From the NCBI RefSeq assembly GCF_020360975.1, contig NW_025408667.1, positions 10,788,001 to 10,852,000 of the forward strand: a stretch of 64,000 bases of DNA, read 5' to 3'. Position numbers and translations under genes: made by a program. The notes beneath the pieces were generated by a model. The model ran no database searches. It was given only the letters and a program-made list of their open reading frames with translations, and was not told where the DNA came from. Source of the DNA: Hirsutella rhossiliensis (lineage: Eukaryota > Ascomycota > Sordariomycetes > Hypocreales > Ophiocordycipitaceae). Numbering within the stretch: position 1 is the first letter of the stretch; every line of letters starts with the position of its first letter. Below are positions 42,589-51,373 of the stretch, one piece after another.

Positions 42589-44360
42589 ATGGCGGCTATT
42601 GACGAAGCGCTTGCTTTCCTGAAGTCCTCAGAATCGGTCAATTACGCTGAAACAGCTCGCCAATTTGGCTGCGATGAGACCACGTTGCGCCGCCTCCATC
42701 AAGGCAAACAGCGCTCAAGACGCGATGCGGACTCCCTCTATAAATCTCGACTGTCAAACCAGCAGGAACTAGATCTTGTTGCTTATATTCATAAGCTTTC
42801 GTCACGTGGCATCCCGCCTACGCTGTCTATGATCAAGAACTTCGCTCAGGATATGGCGAAAATGGAGGTCGGAAAGAACTGGCCGTATAGCTTCGTCAAC
42901 CGTCATCGTAACGAGCTTGGTTGTACCTGGTTCGATGGATTTGATGTGGCGCGAAAGAGAGCCGACAGTGCTTCAAGGTATAAAGATTATTTTGAGCTGG
43001 TAAGTTGATGCACAGCATCTCATTTCCGTTGCTGACGGTAGAAGATACGCTCAAAAATTGAGGAATACGACATCGCCTCTTGCAACACGTATAGCATGGA
43101 CGAAAAAGGCTTTCTTGGGTGTCATCAACCGAACTAAGAGAGTGTTCTCTCTCAATCAGAAAAAGCAAGGCAAATTGCTCGGTGCATCGCAAGACGGCAA
43201 TCGATCCTGGATCACGTTCGTAGCTTGCATCTGCCAGGACATGACATCGCTGCCTCCTTTTCTCATCTACCAAGGCAAGCCAGGACAAGTTCAGGATGCT
43301 TGGCTTACGGAATTTGACCCAGAGCATCAATCAGCCTTCTTTACGACCTCAGATACAGGCTGGACCAACCACGAGCTTGGAAAAGAGTGGCTTGTCGGCG
43401 TTTTTGATCGGTTTACTAAGGCAAAGGCGCGAAACGGCCGCGATTATCGCCTTCTCATTACCGATGGCCACTGAGCCATATTAATATGGACTTTCTGGAG
43501 TGGTGTGACCAGCATCGGATCATCGTTGCGGTGTTTCCCCCCCATTCTACTCATCGGCTCCAGCCCCTGGACGTATCTTTATTCGGTCCCTTGTCGACGG
43601 CATATACAAATCAGCTTATCCGGTGGATGGAAAAAACACAAGGACTTGTTGGGCTGTCCAAACGCGAATTCTGGACCTTGTTTTGGAACGCATTGGAGGC
43701 GTCCTTCTCCCCGGAGAACATTGCAAGCGGGTGGATGCGGACCGGCCTCCTGCCTTTGGACTCCGAAGTCGTCTTGTCACAGATTGTGAAGAAGGAATAC
43801 GACGATTCCGATGTAGGCAGCGATTCGGAAGACTCCTAGCATTGCAGCAACCTACCGCTCGAGAATTACGACGGCTTGTCGACAAAGTGGTCGATAAATC
43901 CACCGCCAATGCTGAAGTCAGTGCTCAGAAGCTGAAGAGCACTCTTGAAAGCCTTCAATCCGAGGTTGAGCTGCTTAGATATGAGAACAAGGGACTCCGT
44001 GAGACTATAATTCATGAGAAACAGCGCAGGCAGGGTGGTACAGCTCTGAAAGATTATCTCTTTGACCGTACGGATCCTAACTGTGCTCAGGTCTTCAGCC
44101 CGCAAAAAGTGGCTCAAGCTCGAGTGAAGAAAGCGGCGATGGAGGTCCAGAAGAAAGAGGAAGCAATCCAGAGGGAATTCCAGAGGGTTCAGCGACAGAA
44201 AAAGGCGGAGGAGCAAAAAGAGCAGGCGTTGGAAAGAAAGAAGCAGCGAGAGGAGAAAAGGGAGCGGAAATTGCAGGAAAAAGAAGCGAAGAAGCAAGAG
44301 AAAGCGGCCAGTCGACAACTTCGAGACGATCTCAAAGGTCTAAGCCGGGAAAGTGCGCAA
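42589..44360 (+). pseudogene. pogo-like DDE transposase with one intron and coiled-coil tail, frame-broken
   Basis: The ATG at 42589 opens a helix-turn-helix region (NYAETARQFGCDETTLRRLH), then a CENPB-type second helix-turn-helix. A 42-nt intron (43000-43041, GTAAGT...CTGACGGTAG) leads to the DDE_1 core: YSMDEKGF (first Asp), LLITDGH (second Asp), then HINMDFLEWC and HRLQPLDVSLFGPL (third Asp). Breaks fall at 43115-43116 (needs two bases), at 43472 inside the catalytic DGH-SH motif, and at 43837; the last two need one base each. The C-terminal part (43860-44360) is a long Lys/Glu/Gln coiled coil. It lacks recognisable TIRs here. Related pogo parts elsewhere are at 33847-34047 and 50746-51373. 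Confidence 0.85.
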
Positions 44361-44385
44361 CAGAAGCCGCGGTGTTGCACTGTTA

Positions 44386-44677
44386 CACTGGCACATCAAT
44401 ATCTACAAGCCTCATCAACCTTTCTTTTGCAAGGCTTATTCACCATTCCCTCAGCCGAGGCATATTCGGCCGTATACTCAGCCAAGACTCATTTTGTCTT
44501 CCAGTCAACCTAGGCTAATGCAGGCAATTAACCTTCCTTTTGCCTACGCTTTTCACAGCCACAACCCAACAGCTGGGTTATTCATTCACTTCCACTGTTC
44601 TTCTAGCTATATAAGATCATTTACACTCCCTCTCTAGATAGAAGAATCAAGAGCTTTATTCCACTCAAGATTAATGC
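44386..44677 (+). repeat. Possible diverged Copia-type LTR
   Basis: Starts TGTTACACTGGCACATC, contains CTATATAAGATCATTTACAC and TAGATAGAAGAATCAAGAGC, close to the LTR motif TAGATAGCAGAATCAAGAGT of the Copia element at 45002. It interrupts the end of the pogo coiled coil. Ends are approximate. Confidence 0.4.
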
Positions 44678-44998
44678 TTGCTGCCCATCTCGTACTGCAA
44701 TACGCGGCCCCAGCGGGTGCCTTCTAAAGCTCGAGAGAAGAGTCCAGGGACTCTAGACGAAATAGTCGTCGCTCTTCCACCAACCCCAGAGCTTCCGGTA
44801 ACATCGCAGCCGCCAGATCAGCCAAAGGACGGGTTAGTAAAGAAGGTAAGGATTCCGCCAGACCAGACAGCTCGTGCCCAACGACCTTCTCTAGCTGTTG
44901 AGAGTGATCGGGAGATGGTAGTGGCATATCGGAGCTCGGGACGCCCGCAGCGGAATAGCAAGCGACCACAGTGGCTTAAGGACTGTGAAACAGGATGA
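44678..44998 (+). pseudogene. Retrotransposon polyprotein C-terminal scrap
   Basis: An open frame ends SSGRPQRNSKRPQWLKDCET, which resembles the basic C-terminal end of LTR-retrotransposon integrase regions. Nothing upstream supports it. The Copia element inserted 3 bp after its stop. Confidence 0.3.
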
Positions 44999-45001
44999 TG
45001 T

Positions 45002-45274
45002 TGTCACACATAGGATATCAGCCTCCAACAGTCTGACCCCCTATTCGCACAGTCCGTTTCCACATTTCCCCACAGAAACTTCTAGGAGGCATCATCAACG
45101 CATCAGTGGCTTCCAGATGATCCGATCAGATGCTTCCATTCACTACCATTCCCTTCCATTCTCATATTCAGGCAGTCTATAAAGATCTCGCCTCTTTCCC
45201 ACCTTAGATAGCAGAATCAAGAGTCTTCCAGTCCCTGATCTTTATATGCCCACTTGCTCATCCTCCGTGCGATA
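45002..45274 (+). repeat. Copia 5' LTR
   Basis: Begins TGTCACACATAGG and ends CCTCCGTGCGATA; a TCTATAAAGA motif is the likely TATA region. Confidence 0.95.
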
Positions 45275-45275
45275 G

Positions 45276-45287
45276 TTATGAGCCCGG
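45276..45287 (+). other. Primer-binding site, initiator tRNA-Met half type
   Basis: TTATGAGCCCGG follows the 5' LTR by 1 bp and is complementary to the anticodon arm of initiator tRNA-Met (GGGCTCATAA), as in copia-type elements that prime with a tRNA half rather than its 3' end. Confidence 0.75.
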
Positions 45288-45346
45288 TCTGCCATTGACT
45301 GGGTATCTTATTCTCGTTCATTCCGCTGCGCAGAATAGCTTCCACA

Positions 45347-48300
45347 ATGAGCTCAGCTCTAGATCTTGATGGCTCTTCCAAGGGCACCGTGCTCAACGGC
45401 CCTTGCGACTGGAAACAATGGATTTCTATCATCAAGAAATTCGCCACGTCCCACAGTCTTTGGGACTTTCTGGACCCTGCCGTCAAGGAGGGTAAGCCGG
45501 TTCTTCAGCAGCCAGTTGAACCAACATTCCGACAAATCAACCACGAAGCATCTGATCTCGTGGATCTGACCTCGGAGGAATTTCGCCGTCTCGAATTCTC
45601 CACACCCAATACCGCTCGAAGCTTCAAGGGTATAGGGATCAAGTGAAGGCACTCGCCAGCCTTCAACAACACATCGTCAAGACCATCGGCAACTACTACA
45701 GCACCATTGCCGAGGAACACGACGTTGCAAAGCAACTTGCCTTGCTTCAGGCTCGTGTGGCCCCAACCGACTGGGCACTCGAGAGGAAGTTGTTCAGCGT
45801 TATCGTTCCACCCTTCAGTCGCCAAACAGGACCAAGATCGAAGCTTGGGTCACCCAATGGCAGAAAGTCCTCACTGAGGCAAAGCAATTAGGGCTTCCTG
45901 ATGTCCAGGACCTTCGCCCTACCCAAGATTTCCTACAGGCTGTTTCGTCCATCAACGCCCCATTCACAGACTATTGGGTCAACAAAATGGAAGACGAGGC
46001 CGTATTCGGCAAGCCTGATTGGAAGACCGACTTCCCGGACGGCATTAAGATCAGTGAGATCTTTGAACGAGCTCACCGAATCAAGGCCGCCAACAACAGC
46101 AAAGGATCATTCGAGCCGCCTTCCAAGGCAAGGGAGAGAAATCGGAGAGGAAAGAGGACAAGCCTAAGTGGTCTTCAAGCAAGAACGCTGATGGTGTTCC
46201 TATGTGTGTCTGCGGAGAATATCACCGCTTCGTAGATTGCTTCTATCTCATCAAATCAGCTCGGCCTGATGGCTGGACTCCTGATCAGAAGGTTGAGAAG
46301 AAGATCAAGGAAATCCTCGACTCCAATCCATGGGCAAAGAAGATGACGGAGAAAGCACAAGACTTCAAGAAGAAGGAAATGGAGAAATCGTCCGACTCCT
46401 CCGTTAAAGGCACAGCGTTTGCCGGTCTTCTACCAGCTCCTGACAACACACCGCCTCCTCAACACCTCCATCAACCAGTTTCTCGACGGGAAAGGCAGTC
46501 TACCCGCTGTATGACTCCTTTATCCTTGATTCCGGATCAGACACACACATTTGCAACAACCGATCCCGTTTTCTTGACTACACCGCCCTTGCAGAGCCAG
46601 AAGAGCTCTTTGCAGGCGATAGTCAACTTCAGATCCTTGGCTACGGCACAGTCCGTATGAAGCTTGAAGAAGGAGGACTTTTTCAGCTCAACGAAGTTGC
46701 CTTCGTGCCAAAATTCCACACCAACATCGCATCCTCGACCGCTTTCTTGCGAAGGGATACAACTGGAATCCACTATCTGGACGCGTCTCTAAAGACGATC
46801 AGATTATATTTCATACGAAACGCCGCTTTCGTCAACCGGTCATCGAGTTCAACCCGATTAAGGAGGACTCTCACGCCTCCAACTTCACATCTTCATCTGC
46901 ACCTCGCGCAGTGAAAACAGCAGATGCTACGCTTTGGCATAAGCGCCTAGGTCACTTGAACGCTCAAGCCCTAGAGCATCTTGTTGAGAACACGACGGGT
47001 TCGAAGATCAAAGGCCCAGTTACCATCGATTGCACCGCGTGTTCCTTGGGAAGGGAAAGAAGGTCGTCTCTCGCCGAACCCTCAAAACCGAGCCCCAGAC
47101 CATTCTGGAGAATCTACGTTGATATCTTCAGTATGAACACCTCATTCAACGGCAAGGAAGCTGTTCTTCTTATCAAAGATGAATTTACAAGCATGATCTT
47201 CATCTACCTTCTGAATGACGCGACACAAGGGTCCGTTATGACTGCTTTGAGAAACCACGAGGCAATGGTTCAACGCCAATGGAATCTCAACATTTGCATT
47301 ATCCACCGTGATAACGATCGTTCTCTTCAGAGTGCGTATGAGAGCTGGATCGAGGAAAAGGGATTCAAGATGAACCTTCTGCCCTTACACTCCCTCAAAA
47401 CGGTTCTGCAGAGCGATCTGGGGGTAATATCTGCCCAGGCCAGAACAATGGGAATTGATGCCAATTTACCATCTGATCTTTGGCCAGAGACTTGGAAAGC
47501 AGCAGTGTTTTTGCACAACAGATCGCCCATGCAGAACCACAGCTTCCGAACGCCTTTCCAGCTGCTTCATCAGTGGCTGCGAGACAACAACAGAGACATA
47601 GGCTACCAGCAAGACCAGCCTGACATCACGTTTCTCAGACTCACACAGAAATCGGTTATCTCGTTGGATATGATTCCACGAACATTTTCAGGATCTGGAT
47701 TCCGTCCACATCAGAAGTCCGAAGGGTCCGAGATGTGACCTTCAATGAAAGCATCTTCTATGACGGAAATGATCAGCCACCAGAACCTATCCCACAGCGC
47801 GTGGAAGTACAGCTTCCAGCCCACATCGAGGACGAGTCGGATTACGAGGAAATCCCACTCAAATCGATGAACCTGAACCTGACCCCGTTGAGCAATCTCC
47901 TCAACCTCAGACCAAGGAGACGCCACCACGATTGTGGTACAACCCGAACCATCTGATCATGAGGACTCGGATGATCAGGATGAGTTTCATGACATTCAGC
48001 ACCCATATCCGACACCGGACCCCGGTCCGAGTGACTCTCAGCCACGGCGCTCAGCCCGCACTCCAAAGCCTCGCAAGCTCAGTGCTTTTCGACCAACACT
48101 AAGGGTCAATTCCACAGCTCTTTCTTTCTCGGCAGAGAAGAAAACTTCACAGACGACACCTTCCTCCCGAACCTACGACGTATAAGGAACTTCGCACCCA
48201 CAGATTTGGTCCTCAGTTCAGAGAAGGAGCCCACGCCGAGTGGAAAGCACTCCAACAGAGAGGAACCTTCAGAGCGGTCCCCAGAGACCAGGTCACGGGC

Positions 48301-49763
48301 AAGCTTTGCCACTTACCTGGGTCTTTAAGTATAAGTTCGACAAGCATGGCTTTCTTACAAAGTTCAAAGCCCGTCTTTGTGTTCGAGGAGATCTTCAACA
48401 GCTGGGTGACAAGGACACCTATGCAGCAACCCTTGCAGGACGTTCTTTCCGGATTCTCATGGCCATCACCGCCAAATTCGACCTTGAGACCCGACAGCTC
48501 GACGCAGTTAATGCCTTCACAAACGCCCTCTTAGAAGACGAGGAGGAGGTCTATGTAGCCTTCCCAGACGGATACTACAGACAGGGATGGGCTCTTCGCC
48601 TCATGCGAGCCCTCTATGGCCTCCGACGGTCCCCTCTTCTTTGGCAGAAGGAACTCACTGCTGCATTCAGAGAGCTTGGTCTTACACAGTGTCCCGACGA
48701 ACCCTGCATCTTCCAGAACGACTGGCTCACTGTTTTCTTCTTCGTTGACGATATTGTTTTCCTCTATCGCAAGGAAAACGAGGACGCAGCTGATGAGATG
48801 GTTGCAGCCCTCAAGAGGAAGTACGCGATGACAGACCAAGGGAATTACAATGGTTCCTTGGTATCAGAGTCCTGCGTGACAGACCCAACAGGAAGCTTTG
48901 GCTATGCCAAGACTCCTACATTGAAAGGATGGTTCAACGGTTCGACCTTGAACGGCGTGACCACTTCAGAGGAGCCCCTTTCCCGTGCAACGAAGTCCAG
49001 CCGCACACAGGGCAGGCTTCTCCAGACCAAATTCAGCTATACCAGAGCAAAGTTGGATCACTGAACTACGCCGCAGCTATCACCCGCTCGGACATAGCCA
49101 AGCCAGCGTCTAAACTAGCTGAATTCCTCAACAACCCTTCCGAGCATCACCCAAGCTCGCAGACCATCTGATCGATTACCTTTACGCCACTAGGTATCTC
49201 GCCATCCAGTTTTCAGGAAAACCCTGCCTCGACGAGGATGTTGTTCCTCAGCTCCACGCTCAACATCATAGCGATTTCCAAAGCGCATCCGACGCTGCTT
49301 TCGCTGATAATAAAGAGACTCGCAAGTCATCCCAGGGTTCAATCCTTACCCTCTTCGGTGGCCCTATTGCTTGGAAAGCCGGTAAACAGGATACAGTCAC
49401 CACTTCTTCCACAGAAGCTGAATTGCTTGCTCACGCACACGGCAAAAGAGACTATTGCAACCTTCCGTCTCTTTGAGCAGCTCTCTTAAGCTTGATGGAA
49501 TTCCGACGATCCAATGTGACAACCTTCAAACCATTCGTCTTGTCACACAGGATATTCCACGCCTCCGCACAGCCCTTCGTCACGTTGACATCCACACCTG
49601 TTGGGCTAGGCAGGCATTTGAGAAAGGCCTCTATAAGCTCACTTATACGCCTACTTCCCAGATGATTGCAGACGGCCTCACCAAAGCTCTGCCAGGCCAG
49701 AAATTTGCTACTTTCGTCAAACAACTCGGTCTCGTCGATATCTCTACGTTGCTAGGGATCTAG
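45347..49763 (+). pseudogene. Copia Gag-Pol, frame-broken
   Basis: Gag starts at the ATG at 45347 (CDWKQWISIIKKFATSHSL) and has a zinc-knuckle-like CVCGEYHRFVDC near 46203. The protease active site DSGSDTHICNN is at 46528-46560. Integrase has the H..H/C..C head (LWHKRLGHLNAQALEHLVE, CTACSLGR) and core (RIYVDIFSM, LLIKDEFTS). Reverse transcriptase has KARLCVRGDLQQ, LDAVNAFTNALL and the YVDD-equivalent FFVDDIVFL near 48735-48760. RNase H ends with SSTEAELLAH near 49410. Breaks at 45628-45630 (GGG) and 45785 (GG) are each repaired by one G; others lie near 46100, 46660, 47390, 47730, 48860 and 49480. As read, no full polyprotein can be made. Confidence 0.9.
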
Positions 49764-49803
49764 TTTCTTTCTTCAGTTTGCACTGCCCACTAGCCAGCAC
49801 AAC

Positions 49804-49814
49804 CTGGGGGGGTA
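49804..49814 (+). other. Polypurine tract
   Basis: TGGGGGGGTA directly before the 3' LTR, the expected plus-strand primer. Confidence 0.75.
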
Positions 49815-50083
49815 TGTCACACATAGGATATCAGCCTCCAACAGTCTGACCCCTATTCGCACAGTCCGTTTCCATTTCCCACAGAAACTTCTAGGAGGCA
49901 TCATCAACGCATCAGTGGCTTCCAGATGATCCGATCAGATGCTTCCATTCACTACCATTCCCTTCCATTCTCATATTCAGGCAGTCTATAAAGATCTCGC
50001 CTCTTTCCCACCTTAGATAGCAGAATCAAGAGTCTTCCAGTCCCTGATCTTTATATGCCCACTTGCTCATCCTCCGTGCGATA
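49815..50083 (+). repeat. Copia 3' LTR
   Basis: Identical to the 5' LTR except for deletions of 1, 2 and 1 bases in CCCCC, CACA and CCCC contexts; no substitution was seen. Confidence 0.95.
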
Positions 50084-50188
50084 GATGTATATATTACAAT
50101 TGCATTTTTTCGTCGCATTTTAAATTTGGGAAAATCGAGCCCCGTTGCTGTGGAGTTATTGTGGATTGATGTCGAGCTCGTGGCGGCG

Positions 50189-50745
50189 TAGGTAGGATTT
50201 ATTTCGCCCGGAGGGAGGTCCCTATAAGGCCTTTACACAGTCTAGAGTACAGTTCAGCACGTTTGTTCCTTGACTCCCCAAGCCCAACAGATTGTCGTCT
50301 TATCGTTTGCTGGTCAGCCTCGTTATCATTGGTCCCATGACAGGCCTGCTTGAAGGCCTAATTCTCCAAGTGTTCAGCATCCTATTCACAGCAGCTGAAG
50401 CGCGGTCTGCCAGTTCCGAAGCTGAGATGTGTTAGTAACTTAGTGCAGTTGCTTGTTAGAGCTCAGTTGTCTTCTGATGGTTGCGGCTTTCTGTCGAGCC
50501 GTTCCGTCTCAATCGCGAATTTGATCGCCGCATGAACCGCCTGCATGTCTGGCTTCCACTTATCGCCATCCGATGCAGCTTTTCCTCCCAAGAAGAAAGA
50601 CAAATTCCCAATCTTGGCTCTTGCGCATTCGAATAGGACACCCCGTTGCGCAATCCACTTTGTGCATCGAAAGAGAAAGTGATCAACTGTTTCTGCTGCC
50701 TGGCCGCAATCACACAAATCCGAGTCTGTGGCCCCTATCGTAAGT
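50189..50745 (-). mobile_element. 3' end of a non-LTR retrotransposon (LINE)
   Basis: The minus-strand frame ending at 50463 has ATFKLTIGATDSDLCDCG, AAETVDHFLFRCTKW and a C-terminal helix, the zinc-binding end of Tad/I-like LINE ORF2 proteins. The 3' UTR (50189-50462) ends with CTCCGGGCGAAATAAATCC and CTACCTAC. This tail matches the 3' half of SINE copies A, B and 15246-15351. The copy is 5'-truncated, as LINE insertions usually are, and abuts a pogo gene fragment. Confidence 0.8.
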
Positions 50746-51373
50746 TTGAAGGTGGCGGTTCTTGTATTTCTTCCGGCCTTGGCGTCGCTGCTCGGCAAGC
50801 TTGGTATTGTACAGATCGACCATCGTTTGCTTTAACTCGTGGCCTTGGGAGATTGCACCTTTAACGTAGCGTTGAAGGTTATGTACGAAGACCTCCTTCT
50901 CAATATCATCAATTGGGTCAAACTCAAGGAGACGTTGGCCAACTGATTCAAACGGGGGTACCAAAAGGGGATGAATACGGCTCTGCAGGTAGCTCTGTCG
51001 GCGGCGTCTGGTCCCGTACCCTCTCTTTGAGTCTCTCGAGGATTGGCTTTGGATTGAATGGGTGGATTCCTGTTTTTTTGAATGCAGAGAGGATTGTAGA
51101 CTCCTTGAAAGCTTTGACGCGGATTGATTGGATCATAGCGAGGAACTCCAGCTTGGTGATTTTACTCGCACCACTGCGAATAGCAAAATCGACTGCCCGA
51201 CTGTGGTAATGTTTATACGGCTGAAATACCACGACGTCAAGCGGTTGAAGGAGATGCGTAAGATGCGGAGGCAATGCAAAGAGCACAATATTATGGGCTT
51301 CAGCGTACTCGATAAGGTCAAGGGTATGGTGGGAGCCGTGGCCGTCAAGGAGCAATAGCCTCCAAGCACCTTT
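50746..51373 (-). pseudogene. pogo-type transposase C-terminal half
   Basis: Minus-strand reading WRLLLLDGHGSHHTLDLIEY, ALPPHLTHLLQPLDVVVFQP and KAFKESTILSAFKKTGIHPF gives the last two catalytic Asp residues of a DDE_1 (pogo) transposase; then an Arg/Lys-rich tail (NTKLAEQRRQGRKKYKNR). One frame change near 50960. It is bounded by the LINE end on one side and by the Crypton at 51374 on the other. Confidence 0.8.

Larger units (their letters stand above)
45002..50083 (+). mobile_element. Ty1/Copia LTR retrotransposon, structurally complete, frame-broken
   Basis: 5,082 bp from TGTCACACA to GTGCGATA, with the TSD GATGT at 44997-45001 and 50084-50088. LTRs of 273 and 269 bp differ only by small indels in short repeats. 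Order of parts is Gag, protease, integrase, reverse transcriptase, RNase H, the Copia order. It inserted next to the retroelement scrap at 44678-44998. Confidence 0.95.

Noticed and set aside
43866..44318. 150-codon minus-strand Leu/Phe-rich frame resembling a membrane protein
   Set aside because: It is the complement of the Lys/Glu/Gln-rich coiled coil of the pogo transposase.
42171..50440. Inverted sequences at 42.4 and 50.2 kb as terminal repeats of one large transposon
   Set aside because: They are a SINE tail and a LINE 3' end that share sequence because the two families are related; each ends in its own short-repeat tail.
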